DNA of 21,757 bases from an uncultured Oscillospiraceae bacterium (GCA_934569425.1 CAKTKM010000011.1:1-21757), one strand, 5' to 3'. Counted from the stretch's first letter, positions 1 to 7,715 are shown. Numbers and translations: made by a program. The notes: generated from the letters alone by a model not told the origin.

Positions 1-833
1 GTCTGTATGCGCTGATCGCCATCGGTTATACCATGGTGTATGGCATACTGCGTCTTATCAACTTCGCCCATGGCGATATTTTTATGATGGCGGGCTTCTT
101 TATGGTGTATATGTCCGCCTCCATGCCGCTGGCGGTGTCCATTCCGCTGGTGCTGATCCTGACGACGATCCTGGGCGTGGTCATTGAAAAGGCGGCCTAC
201 AGCCCTCTGCGTACCGCGCCCCGTATGTCGGTCATGATCTCCGCCATCGGCGTCAGCTATCTGCTGCAGAATCTGGCCACCTATATCACCGGCGGTATCG
301 CCCGCGCCTATCCCGACATCCCCTTCCTGACCAAGGTGATGCAGCTCGGCAGCCTGAGCGTCAAGCGTATTACCATCATCACCCCCATCCTGACCATCGT
401 GCTGGTGGCGGTTCTGGTGGTGCTGATCCAGAAAACCAAGATCGGTATGGCCATGCGCGCCGTGTCCCGGGATTTCGAGACGTCTCAGCTGATGGGCATT
501 AAGATCAATTCCGTCATTTCCATGACGTTTGCCATCGGCTCGTTCCTGGCCGGTGTGGCTTCGATCCTGTATTTCGCCAACTATGGACAGGTCAGCCCCA
601 TGATCGGTGCCATGCCTGGCCTGAAGGCCTTCGTGGCGGCGGTGTTCGGCGGTATCGGCTCTATTCCCGGCGCGGTGATCGGCGCGTTCATCATCGGTAT
701 CTGCGAGTCCTTTATCAAGGCCAACGAGACCATTGCCGTATTCAGTAACGCCTTCACCTTTGCGCTGCTGATCATCATCCTGCTGTGCAAGCCCAACGGC
801 CTGTTCGGCGAAAAACTGACGGAGAAGGTGTGA
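1..833 (+). CDS. livH: Branched-chain amino acid ABC transporter permease LivH (5' end cut by window)
   Basis: Inner-membrane permease subunit of the high-affinity branched-chain amino acid importer, partner of LivM, LivG, LivF and a binding protein that is not in view. The frame is open from base 3 and reads LYALIAIGYTMVYG before the conserved LivH stretch LRLINFAHGDIFM, so the ATG at base 33 is internal and the true start lies upstream of the window; about 276 residues are visible and roughly 15-20 are missing compared with usual family members. Several hydrophobic segments are seen, with the cytoplasmic EAA-like coupling loop around AVSRDFETSQLMGI (codons near 463-500) followed by the hydrophobic stretch FAIGSFLAG. 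The C-terminal GLFGEKLTEKV ends three bases before livM. Substrate is called from the Liv family; related HAAT-family systems carry urea or other amides, so exact specificity is not certain. Confidence 0.93.
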   Translation, partial: LYALIAIGYTMVYGILRLINFAHGDIFMMAGFFMVYMSASMPLAVSIPLVLILTTILGVVIEKAAYSPLRTAPRMSVMISAIGVSYLLQNLATYITGGIARAYPDIPFLTKVMQLGSLSVKRITIITPILTIVLVAVLVVLIQKTKIGMAMRAVSRDFETSQLMGIKINSVISMTFAIGSFLAGVASILYFANYGQVSPMIGAMPGLKAFVAAVFGGIGSIPGAVIGAFIIGICESFIKANETIAVFSNAFTFALLIIILLCKPNGLFGEKLTEKV

Positions 834-836
834 GAT

Positions 837-1925
837 ATGAAGAACAATAAGAAAAGAAATCTGTTGCTGTCTTTGATCCTCGCCGCCGTCTGCCTGGTGT
901 TTCTGCTGTATGTGGACAAATTCCAGCACTATTCCATGCTGGCGTCGGTGCTGAAAAAGGGCGCGATCTATTCGCTGGTGGCGGTTTCCCTGAACCTGCT
1001 GAACGGCTTTACCGGACTGTTCTCGCTGGGACAGGCGGGCTTTATGATGATCGGCGCGTATACCTACGCTATTCTGACCATCCCTGTAGAGTCCCGTGCG
1101 TCCGTGTACCAGTACTTTGACGGCGGTATCATCCAGTTCTGCCTGCCCATGGTGGTGGGTCTGATCCTTGCCGGCGTGGTGCCGATGATCTTCGCGTGGC
1201 TCATCGGCCTGCCGGTCCTGAAGCTGAAAAGTGACTATCTGGCCATCGCCACGCTGGGCTTTGCCGAGATCATGCGCGCCATCATTCAATGGAAGCAGGT
1301 AGGCCCCCTGACCAACGCCTCCAACCTGCTGCGCCAGTTCGCCAACTTCGACAGCGTACTGTTTCCCTTTATCATTTCCGGCATCTGCATTGCCATCATC
1401 GTGCTGATCATCAACTCTACTTATGGCCGCGCCTTCAAGGCCATCCGCGACGATGAGATCGCCGCCGAGGCCATGGGCATCAATCTGGCCAAGCACAAGA
1501 TGCAGGCCTTCCTGATCAGCTCCTTCTTTGCCGGTGTGGGCGGCGCGCTGCTGGCTATGTTCCAGTCCAGCGTCCAGGCCAACACCTTTACCTCCACCAT
1601 GACCTATGAGATCCTGCTGATCGTGGTCATCGGCGGTATCGGCTCCATCACCGGCTCCATTCTCGGCTCCTTCCTGTATATCGCCTGCTCCGAGTGGTGG
1701 CTGCGTTTCCTGGACGACCCCATGCCCTATATCGGCGTCAACATCCCCTTCATGCGGGGCGGCTTCCGTATGCTGGTGTTCTCTGTTATCATCATGATCG
1801 TGGTGCTGTTCTTCCGCAAGGGCATTATGGGCGACCGCGAGTTCTCGTGGGATGCCATCATCAACTTCTTCGGGAAGATCTTCAAGAAAAAGGATAAGCC
1901 CGCAAAGGAGGTGGCGTCCAAATGA
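837..1925 (+). CDS. livM: Branched-chain amino acid ABC transporter permease LivM
   Basis: Second permease of the Liv importer, 362 residues, forming the membrane channel with LivH. A basic start (MKNNKKRN) precedes a first membrane helix at about residues 8-25. The conserved GLFSLGQAGFMMIGAY lies at residues 60-75, LKSDYLAIATLGFAEI at about 130-145, and the ATPase-coupling loop (AIRDDEIAAEAMGIN) at about 202-216, all hallmarks of the family. The tail after the last helix is lysine-rich (KIFKKKDKPAKEVASK). The start sits 3 bases after the livH stop, and its stop overlaps the livG start in an ATGA junction, so the four genes are very likely one translationally coupled operon. No unusual feature was seen beyond a rather long loop with VESRASVYQYFDGG after the second conserved segment. 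Confidence 0.95.
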   Translation: MKNNKKRNLLLSLILAAVCLVFLLYVDKFQHYSMLASVLKKGAIYSLVAVSLNLLNGFTGLFSLGQAGFMMIGAYTYAILTIPVESRASVYQYFDGGIIQFCLPMVVGLILAGVVPMIFAWLIGLPVLKLKSDYLAIATLGFAEIMRAIIQWKQVGPLTNASNLLRQFANFDSVLFPFIISGICIAIIVLIINSTYGRAFKAIRDDEIAAEAMGINLAKHKMQAFLISSFFAGVGGALLAMFQSSVQANTFTSTMTYEILLIVVIGGIGSITGSILGSFLYIACSEWWLRFLDDPMPYIGVNIPFMRGGFRMLVFSVIIMIVVLFFRKGIMGDREFSWDAIINFFGKIFKKKDKPAKEVASK

Positions 1926-2869
1926 GCGAAGTGAAAAACGTGCTGAGCGTGGAAAACGCCACCATGCAGTTCGGCGGCGTGGTGGCCGTCGATAACCTGA
2001 ATCTGGATGTCAACGAAGGCGAGATCGTGGCGTTGATCGGCCCCAACGGCGCCGGTAAGACCACCGCCTTCAACGTCATCACAGGTGTGTATGCGCCCAC
2101 CAACGGCCGGGTGAGCTTCAACGGCGAGTGCATCGTCCGCAACCACCCCACCGGCAAGATGAAGAAGACCTATAAGGGCGAGCATCCCACCATGTATGCC
2201 GCCCAGTTTGCCCCGGAGGAGCCTCTGGAGGGCGACGCGCTGAAGGCATGGAAACAGGCGCAGAAGGAGCGGGACGAATACGCTTTCTCTGATCATGTTC
2301 TGGCTCCCACGCCCGATAAGATCACCGCCCGCGGCATGGCGCGTACTTTCCAGAACATCCGCCTGTGGAAGACCCAGACGGTGTTCAACAACGTGCTGAT
2401 CGCCAAGCATATGCGCCGTACCAGCAACCTGTTCACCGCCGCCTTCCATCTGAACGGCAAGGAGGAGGCCAGACAGCGTCAGGAGGTGCTGGAGCTGCTG
2501 AAGATCGTGGGGCTGGAGGATGTGAAGGACGAGCTGGCCACCAGCCTGCCCTACGGCAAGCAGCGCCGTCTGGAGATCGCCCGTGCGCTGGCCACCGAGC
2601 CGCAGCTGCTGCTGCTGGATGAGCCTGCCGCCGGTATGAACCCGCAGGAGACGCTGGAGTTGGCGCAGTTCATCCGCGAGATCCGCACCAACTTCCACAA
2701 GACGATCCTGCTGATCGAGCACCATATGGATCTGGTGATGGGCATTGCCGACCGGATCTATGTGCTGGACTTCGGCAAGCTGATCGCGCAGGGTACGCCT
2801 GACGAGATCCAAAACAATGAACGCGTCATCGACGCATACTTGGGGGTGGCAGACGATGCTGAAGATTGA
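1922..2869 (+). CDS. livG: Branched-chain amino acid ABC transporter ATP-binding protein LivG, with internal insertion
   Basis: One of two cytoplasmic ATPases that power the Liv importer. Seen in order: Walker A GPNGAGKTT (residues 40-48), Q-loop in RTFQN (Q144), a signature written LPYGKQ in place of LSGGQ (209-214, usual for LivG), Walker B LLLLDEP (229-235), and the switch histidine in IEHHMD (H267). At 315 residues it is about 55-60 longer than typical LivG (near 255). The excess maps to about residues 70-131, between the first beta sheet (VSFNGE) and the helical part starting ITARGMARTFQN; this insert is charged and low in hydrophobics (for example GDALKAWKQAQKERDEY). It starts in the ATGA overlap with livM and overlaps livF by 14 bases. 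Function of the insert is unknown; the ATPase call itself is secure. Confidence 0.95.
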   Translation: MSEVKNVLSVENATMQFGGVVAVDNLNLDVNEGEIVALIGPNGAGKTTAFNVITGVYAPTNGRVSFNGECIVRNHPTGKMKKTYKGEHPTMYAAQFAPEEPLEGDALKAWKQAQKERDEYAFSDHVLAPTPDKITARGMARTFQNIRLWKTQTVFNNVLIAKHMRRTSNLFTAAFHLNGKEEARQRQEVLELLKIVGLEDVKDELATSLPYGKQRRLEIARALATEPQLLLLDEPAAGMNPQETLELAQFIREIRTNFHKTILLIEHHMDLVMGIADRIYVLDFGKLIAQGTPDEIQNNERVIDAYLGVADDAED

Positions 2870-3569
2870 GAACTTACATGTTTCCTACGGCGGCATCAAG
2901 GCGCTGCGGGGTGTCAGCATGGAAGTGCCTGACGGTAAGATCGTCACTCTGATCGGCGCAAACGGCGCCGGTAAGTCCACCACCCTGCGTACCATTTCGG
3001 GTCTTGTGAAGGCCGACAGCGGCTCCATCACCTATGACGGTCAGGAGCTGCTGGGGAAGCCCATCAACAAGATCCTGGAGGCGGGCATTGCCCAGTCCCC
3101 GGAGGGTCGGCGCGTGTTTGCCAACCTGACGGTGCTGGAGAATCTGAAGGCCGGCGCGTATCTGCGCAAGGACAAGGCCGGTATCGAGCAGGACATCAAG
3201 TGGGTGTATGAGCTGTTCCCCCGTTTGGAGGAGCGCCATTGGCAGCTGGCCGGTACCCTGTCCGGCGGCGAGCAGCAGATGCTGGCCGTGGGACGCGCAC
3301 TGATGAGCCGCCCGAAGCTGCTGATGCTGGATGAACCGTCCCTGGGTCTGGCACCGCTGGTGGTGCAGGGGATCTTTGACATCATCCGCACTGTGAACCA
3401 GCAGGGCGTTACCGTGCTGCTGATCGAGCAGAACGCCAACATGGCGCTGAAGATCGCGGACTACGCCTATGTGCTGGAGACCGGTAACATCACCAAGTCC
3501 GGAACCGGCGCCGAGCTGCTGGCCGACGAGTCTATCAAGGAAGCGTATCTGGGCAAAAAGAAAAACTGA
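2856..3569 (+). CDS. livF: Branched-chain amino acid ABC transporter ATP-binding protein LivF
   Basis: Second ATPase of the Liv importer, 237 residues, the usual LivF size. Walker A GANGAGKST is at 34-42, the LivF-typical SPEGRRVFANLTVLENL at 81-97, signature LSGGEQ at 135-140, Walker B LLMLDEP at 155-161, and the LivF-type switch LIEQNA at 189-194 with glutamine where most ABC ATPases have histidine. The frame is open upstream to an ATG at 2817, but the start at 2856 is preferred because MLKIENLHVSYGG is the canonical N-terminus and GGGGGTGG at 2842-2849 gives a ribosome-binding site 6 bases away; this start lies inside the end of livG, so the two are translationally coupled. The operon ends 1 base before the symmetrical terminator at 3570. 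Confidence 0.95.
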   Translation: MLKIENLHVSYGGIKALRGVSMEVPDGKIVTLIGANGAGKSTTLRTISGLVKADSGSITYDGQELLGKPINKILEAGIAQSPEGRRVFANLTVLENLKAGAYLRKDKAGIEQDIKWVYELFPRLEERHWQLAGTLSGGEQQMLAVGRALMSRPKLLMLDEPSLGLAPLVVQGIFDIIRTVNQQGVTVLLIEQNANMALKIADYAYVLETGNITKSGTGAELLADESIKEAYLGKKKN

Positions 3570-3610
3570 TCCATGAAAAAACCGTCCCATCGGGACGGTT
3601 TTTTCATGGA
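3570..3610. terminator. Strong bidirectional terminator after livF
   Basis: A perfect inverted repeat with 19-base arms (3570-3588 and 3592-3610) and a 3-base loop. The core is ACCGTCCC/GGGACGGT flanked by A6 and T6, so it can stop transcription from either side: livF from the left and the decayed minus-strand regulator from the right. Confidence 0.95.
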
Positions 3611-3884
3611 AAGGTTTCAGAAAAGTCGCCGGGCATATTGCGGCGTGAAGCTGCTGCGGTGACAAAGGATTTCAGGCAACAGGGGCAGAGCGGGTATATT
3701 CGCGCTCCAACCGGTGCAGAAGACACCCGTGATGATCGACGCGCCGCGTCAGCTCCATCAGCCGGGGAGATACCAGTTGGCCGGAGGCGCACATCAACTT
3801 TCGCCCCTGCAGACGGTATCGGTGGATCTGGTGACGGTGAAACGCGATTCGGATCAGGGACAGGGTACGATTGAAATGTTTCAT
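3604..3884 (-). pseudogene. Probable decayed MarR-family regulator fragment
   Basis: A minus-strand frame starts at ATG 3884 with a good ribosome-binding site (AAGGAG, 3891-3896, 6 bases away) and runs 70 codons to a stop at 3672. Its sequence MKHFNRTLSLIRIAFHRHQI, then SGQLVSPRLMELTRRVDHHGCLL, then LEREYTRSAPVA, resembles the first half of a MarR protein: N-terminal dimer helix, the GQ-P-L helix, then a winged-helix recognition segment. Right at the stop another frame continues CLKSFVTAAASRR and NMPGDFSE, which resembles the MarR continuation after the recognition helix, and ends at 3604. That suggests a frameshift near 3674 and loss of the C-terminal dimer helices; an intact family member is about 140-150 residues. 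A possible -10 (TACAAT, minus, near 3947-3952) lies upstream. The family call is by eye on a short, diverged sequence; a short orphan protein or chance ORF remains possible. Confidence 0.4.
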
Positions 3885-4160
3885 GAGCGACTCCTTACTC
3901 CGCAAAAGCGGCAAAATGTAATCGTTTACCCATTTGGTAGGATGATTGTAGCACGGCAGACCTGTCGAAACCTGTCATTTTTTGATAAAGGTGGGGAAAA
4001 AATATATATCTTGCAAAAAGAAAACGATTTGTGTAACATTCCGGCGCTTTTCTCCCGAAAAGTGTAAAAAATGTGACAAGAAAACAGACAAAGATGCTTT
4101 GCAATTGCCGGAGGCTATGGTATACTGATTCCACTTTGACACAAAAAAGGGGGGCGGCGG
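3885..4160. other. Divergent intergenic region
   Basis: Between the decayed regulator and the exporter gene. It contains the minus-strand ribosome-binding site at 3891-3896, AT-rich sequence around 3900-4080 without a convincing ORF, and the rightward promoter at 4099-4126. No structured RNA or repeat was recognised here. Confidence 0.6.
4099..4126 (+). promoter_or_regulatory. Sigma-A promoter with extended -10 for the TauE/SafE-like gene
   Basis: TTGCAA (4099-4104), 16-base spacer, TATACT (4121-4126), preceded by TGG so that TGnTATACT forms an extended -10. It lies 34 bases before the ATG at 4161. Confidence 0.75.
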
Positions 4161-4883
4161 ATGGTTTGGATCGTGGTGGCCGCCGCCAGTCTGGCGGCGG
4201 GGATCATTCAGACGGTAACGGGCTTCGGCTCGGTGGTGTTTCTGATGATGGTGCTGCCGTTTTATTTTGACATGATCGACGCGCCTGCGCTGGCCATCGT
4301 CATCAACCAGCTGTTTTGCATGGTGCTGTGCTGGCGGTTCCGGAAGCACATTCGCTGGCGGCTGGTGCTGCCGCCAACCGCCGCCTTTGGCGCAGCCAAT
4401 CTGCTGACGCTGCCCTTTGTGGGCGGGCTGGATCTGCATATACTGGTAATGGTCTTCGGCGTGTTCTTGATGGTATTATCGGGGTATTTCCTGATGGTGG
4501 CGCGGCGTGTGAGGTTTGCGCCCAAGCCAGCGGCTGGCGTGGCCTGCGGCGCGCTGTGCGGTGTCAGCGCGGGGCTGTTTGCCATCGGCGGCCCACCGAT
4601 GGCGCTGTATTTTGTGGCGGCGGCCAGTGATCACACAGAGTATCTGGCCTGTATGCAGCTGCTCTTTACCGTTACCGGCGTGACGGGTATCGTGGGGCGG
4701 CTGCAAAGCGGCCTGCTGCGGCCGGGGATCCTGCCCTATGCCGCCGTCGGAACCGTGTGTATCCTGCTGGGAGCCGTGGCGGGCGGCAGGCTGAGCGAAA
4801 AGCTGAATGCCGACCGGATGCGGACGGTGGTGTATCTGTTTGTAGGGATTTCCGGCATGCTTCTGCTGGTGCAGCAGCTGTGA
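4161..4883 (+). CDS. TauE/SafE (TSUP) family membrane exporter
   Basis: A 240-residue polytopic membrane protein of the TauE/SafE/TSUP family, whose characterised members move sulfite, sulfoacetate, taurine-derived or other sulfur-containing anions across the membrane. The two internal-repeat signatures are visible: GIIQTVTGFGSVVFLMM near residues 14-30 and GVSAGLFAIGGPPMALY near 134-150, each glycine-rich and followed by hydrophobic helices; about seven or eight membrane segments can be read. The start is the ATG at 4161, after the purine-rich AAAAAAGGGGGG. A good extended -10 promoter stands just upstream, and the PAP2 gene follows after 32 bases, so the two are probably co-transcribed. The substrate cannot be told from sequence; the family is functionally mixed. 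Cysteine and methionine degradation genes elsewhere in the window make a sulfur compound attractive but unproven. Confidence 0.88.
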   Translation: MVWIVVAAASLAAGIIQTVTGFGSVVFLMMVLPFYFDMIDAPALAIVINQLFCMVLCWRFRKHIRWRLVLPPTAAFGAANLLTLPFVGGLDLHILVMVFGVFLMVLSGYFLMVARRVRFAPKPAAGVACGALCGVSAGLFAIGGPPMALYFVAAASDHTEYLACMQLLFTVTGVTGIVGRLQSGLLRPGILPYAAVGTVCILLGAVAGGRLSEKLNADRMRTVVYLFVGISGMLLLVQQL

Positions 4884-4915
4884 TAAGATGAAAGGAGAAT
4901 ACAGGAGGTAATACG

Positions 4916-5839
4916 ATGCAGGTTTTATACGCATTGGAGTCTATCCGAACTCCGTGGCTGGACGCGGTGATGTCTACCGTGACCCATCTGGGGGAGGAAA
5001 CGGTGTTTATGGTGGCGGCGCTTTTTGTGTTCTGGTGTGTCAGCAAGCGCCGCGGCTACTATCTGCTGGCCGTGGGCTTCGCGGGGACAGTGCTGAACCA
5101 GTTTTTGAAGCTGCTGTTCCGTGTTCCGCGGCCTTGGGTGCTGGACAGCGATTTCACCATTGTGGAGAGCGCACGCGCACAGGCCACGGGATATTCCTTT
5201 CCCAGCGGACATACCCAGAATGCCGTCGGCACCTTCGGCGGTATTGCCCGGTTTACGAAACACCGTCGGGTGCGATGTGCCGCTATCGCTGCCGCGGTGC
5301 TGGTACCGGTTTCCCGTATGTATCTGGGCGTCCACACGCCGCTGGACGTGGGCGTGGCGGCGGTGACGGCAGTGGTGCTGGTGCTGGCGCTGTACCCGCC
5401 GATGGAACGCAGCGAAGAGGAGCCGCGGGTCATGGCCGTTACGCTGGCGGTCATGCTGGCGCTGGCGGCAGGATACCTGCTGTTTGTGTCGCTGTATCCG
5501 TTTCCCGCCGATGTGGACGCGGCAAACCTTGCCAGCGGCGTGGAGAACGCGTGGAAGCTGCTGGGCGCCACGGCTGGGATGCTGCTGGGTTGGTGGCTGG
5601 ATGTGAAGTATATCCACTTTAAGACCGAGGGCGCATGGTATGTGCAGGCGGTCAAGCTGGTGGGCGGGCTGGCGCTGCTTTTGGGCATTCGGGCAGCGCT
5701 GAAGGCACCGCTGGCTGCGCTGCTGGGCGCGGGCATGGGCGGCGCTGTGCGCTATGCCGTGGTTGTGCTGTTTGCCGCGGCGGTGTGGCCGCTGGCCTTT
5801 GCGTCGCTGCGCCGGGCGATGGAAAAACAGAAAAAATGA
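4916..5839 (+). CDS. PAP2-family membrane phosphatase with long C-terminal membrane extension
   Basis: An integral-membrane lipid-phosphate phosphatase of the PAP2 superfamily, 307 residues. All three catalytic motifs are complete: KxxxxxxRP as K65...R72-P73, PSGH at 96-99, and SRxxxxxHxxxD with S133-R134, H140 (nucleophile) and D144. Such enzymes dephosphorylate phosphatidic acid, phosphatidylglycerol phosphate or undecaprenyl pyrophosphate at the outer face of the membrane. The catalytic core ends near residue 160; the remaining about 145 residues hold further hydrophobic helices (for example VMAVTLAVMLALAAGYLLF, and a long hydrophobic run near the C-terminus) of unknown role. Start: ATG with AGGAGG at 4903-4908. 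It follows the TauE-like gene by 32 bases. The substrate is not determinable; recycling of the undecaprenyl carrier is one option. Confidence 0.9.
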   Translation: MQVLYALESIRTPWLDAVMSTVTHLGEETVFMVAALFVFWCVSKRRGYYLLAVGFAGTVLNQFLKLLFRVPRPWVLDSDFTIVESARAQATGYSFPSGHTQNAVGTFGGIARFTKHRRVRCAAIAAAVLVPVSRMYLGVHTPLDVGVAAVTAVVLVLALYPPMERSEEEPRVMAVTLAVMLALAAGYLLFVSLYPFPADVDAANLASGVENAWKLLGATAGMLLGWWLDVKYIHFKTEGAWYVQAVKLVGGLALLLGIRAALKAPLAALLGAGMGGAVRYAVVVLFAAAVWPLAFASLRRAMEKQKK

Positions 5840-5840
5840 C

Positions 5841-5878
5841 AGGTATAGCGCACTGCCGGAACGGCACATACTATACCT
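5841..5878. other. Imperfect dyad downstream of the PAP2 gene
   Basis: AGGTATAG (5841-5848) pairs with CTATACCT (5871-5878), and TGCCG (5854-5858) pairs with CGGCA (5862-5866) around a GAA loop, with small unpaired bulges between. No direct T-run follows, although ATTTTT occurs at 5897-5902. It could act as a weak transcription stop for the PAP2 gene or as a mRNA 3' hairpin. Confidence 0.5.
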
Positions 5879-5922
5879 TGCGAAGCAATTGTAAAAATTT
5901 TTCCCGCAGGAACAAATAGCAC

Positions 5923-5951
5923 TTCAAATCCGTCTGTAAGTATGTTATGAT
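5923..5951 (+). promoter_or_regulatory. Probable promoter of the DUF4358-DHHW-MBOAT-DHHW operon
   Basis: TTCAAA (5923-5928), 17-base spacer, TATGAT (5946-5951). The predicted start near 5958 gives a leader of about 80 bases before the ATG at 6037. Confidence 0.55.
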
Positions 5952-5961
5952 ATTGTCGAAA

Positions 5962-6006
5962 CCGCCCGTTCACCGGGCGGCAGAGAAAACAAAGCAGAAA
6001 CGCCCG
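5962..6006 (+). promoter_or_regulatory. 5' leader hairpin with competing downstream pairing
   Basis: CCGCCCG (5962-5968) and CGGGCGG (5974-5980) form a 7-base-pair hairpin at the very start of the predicted transcript. A second copy, CGCCCG (6001-6006), could pair with the same CGGGCG instead. Neither form has a T-run, so a stability hairpin is simpler than an attenuator. Confidence 0.35.
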
Positions 6007-6036
6007 CAAGGGCCGTGAAAAAGGAAGGGATATTGG

Positions 6037-6495
6037 ATGAAAAAGCTGCTTGCCGCCCTGCTGGCGGCCATGATGCTGCTGGCGCTGACCGCCTGCGGCG
6101 GAGGAGAGGCCAAGACCGTGGATGTGCAGAAGCTGGCCGACGACTTGAAAGATAATGTGACCTACAGCGCGACCATGATCGCGGACGCGGTGGAGGATCT
6201 GAACTACAAGCTGGATCCGCCGGAGGGTACGCAGCTGGCCGGCTATATGGCTGATGGCAACGCTCCCGACATGATCGTGGTGGGTCAGTGCGCCAGCGAG
6301 TCTGACGCCAAGACGCTGTACGCCAATGTGCAGACCTATCTGAACGACCTGAAGCGGGAGGCCAATCTCTATCAGCCGGAGGCCGTGGCCCGTATCGACG
6401 GCGCGCTGCTGCGCCAGACCGGCTCTGTGGTGGTGCTGTGCGTCAGCAATGATACCGATGCCGCTGCCGCTGTCGTGGAGGGCTATCTGAAATGA
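6037..6495 (+). CDS. DUF4358-domain lipoprotein
   Basis: A 152-residue predicted lipoprotein. The signal peptide (MKKLLAALLAAMMLLALTAC) ends in a lipobox LTAC, so C20 would be lipidated and the protein anchored on the outer face of the membrane. The mature part (VDVQKLADDLKDNVTYSATM, later MIVVGQCASESDAKTLYANV and the VVVLCVSND stretch) matches the DUF4358 family as I know it: small alpha/beta extracytoplasmic domains with no assigned function, often next to DHHW and MBOAT genes in Clostridia. The ribosome-binding site is AAGGAAGGG just before the ATG. Its stop overlaps the next ATG in an ATGA junction, so it is translationally coupled to the first DHHW protein. A role as an accessory lipoprotein of surface O-acylation is inference from context only. 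Confidence 0.85.
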   Translation: MKKLLAALLAAMMLLALTACGGGEAKTVDVQKLADDLKDNVTYSATMIADAVEDLNYKLDPPEGTQLAGYMADGNAPDMIVVGQCASESDAKTLYANVQTYLNDLKREANLYQPEAVARIDGALLRQTGSVVVLCVSNDTDAAAAVVEGYLK

Positions 6496-7655
6496 GCCGC
6501 TACAGAGGCCGCCGCCGCAGAGGCGTATCGCCCCTGATGGCACTGATCGCGCTGGCTGTGGCTGTTGCCGCCGTGGTATTGATCGTGATCAATCTGGGCA
6601 AGCATAAGACACCGGCCAACGACCAGCCTGATACGCCCCCTACATCCGGAGAGACCACTGACCCCAACGGCGGCAATGGGGAAGATCCCAACGCCGGTGA
6701 GGATTCCGATACGCCGGATCCATCCACCAACACATATCAGAAAATCGAGCTGAAGGGCGATCAGCAGCAGTATGACGCGGTATACCGGGTGGGTGACACC
6801 GGATATGAGATGTATACCTATGTGGACAGCACCGCCAAGAAGTACGCCGACAACGTGAACGCCGTGGCGGACGCGCTGGCGGGAAAGGCCGATGTGTATA
6901 TGCTGCCGGTGCCTCTCAGCTCCGGCGTCAGCCTGCCGGACGAGCTGTATGGCAAAGACATCTTTGCCGACCAGAAGGAGGCCGAGCAGAAGATCATCGG
7001 CTATATGAACGGCAATGTGAAGTCAGTGGCACTGTATGACGCTCTGCTGGCGCACCGGACGGAGTATATCTATTTCCGCACGGATCACCACTGGACGGCC
7101 ACAGGCGCCTACTATGCCTATGAGCAGTTCTGCAAGGCCAAGGGCATTGCCCCCAAGCCGCTGGAGGGCTATACCACCGACACCTATGACGGCTTCCTCG
7201 GCACGTTCTACCGGGATTCCAATGAGAATGCCGCGATGAAGGCCAATCCCGACAAGGTGGTGGCTTATCATCCCCTCAGCACGGAAGCAACGCTGGATTA
7301 CACCGATAAAAACGGCCAGACCCTGCGGGGCAAGATCATCTATGACGAGTCCGACGCCCCCGCAAGCTTCAAATACGGTACCTTTATCACTGGTGACAAT
7401 TCCTATTCCGTCATCAATAATCCGGATGTGACCGACGGTTCCAGGTGCGTGGTGGTGAAGGAGTCCTTCGGCAACGCCTTTGTACCGTTTCTGACGGATC
7501 ACTACCAGACCATTTATGTCATCGACTACCGCTACTGGAGCGGCAGCCTCAGCCAGTTTGTGACGGACAACGGCGTGCAGGACGTTCTGTTTGTCAACAA
7601 CCTGTCGGCCATCCGCTCCACGGCACTGGTGGGGTATCTGCACAACATCGTGTGA
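6492..7655 (+). CDS. DHHW-family membrane-anchored SGNH-like protein (first copy)
   Basis: A 387-residue protein with a basic N-terminus, one membrane anchor at about residues 15-34, then a Pro/Gly/Asp/Thr-rich linker (about 40-80) and an extracytoplasmic domain. The family motif TDHHWT is at 197-202 and a second conserved block, KESFGNAFVPFL, at 323-334. By analogy with AlgJ/AlgX-type O-acetyltransferases of the SGNH fold, D198/H200 and S325 are candidate catalytic residues (inference). This copy lacks the N-terminal acidic ENR segment seen in the second copy at 9207 and is shorter before the motif. It starts in the ATGA overlap with the lipoprotein gene. Its probable job is transfer of an acyl group, delivered by the MBOAT protein downstream, to a surface glycan or other polymer; the acceptor is unknown. 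A pure esterase role is also possible. Confidence 0.88.
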   Translation: MSRYRGRRRRGVSPLMALIALAVAVAAVVLIVINLGKHKTPANDQPDTPPTSGETTDPNGGNGEDPNAGEDSDTPDPSTNTYQKIELKGDQQQYDAVYRVGDTGYEMYTYVDSTAKKYADNVNAVADALAGKADVYMLPVPLSSGVSLPDELYGKDIFADQKEAEQKIIGYMNGNVKSVALYDALLAHRTEYIYFRTDHHWTATGAYYAYEQFCKAKGIAPKPLEGYTTDTYDGFLGTFYRDSNENAAMKANPDKVVAYHPLSTEATLDYTDKNGQTLRGKIIYDESDAPASFKYGTFITGDNSYSVINNPDVTDGSRCVVVKESFGNAFVPFLTDHYQTIYVIDYRYWSGSLSQFVTDNGVQDVLFVNNLSAIRSTALVGYLHNIV

Positions 7656-7715
7656 GGCCGCCGGCGCAGAAGCGGAAACGCAGGCCTTCTGGTACCGCAC
7701 AATGCATCACCCTCT

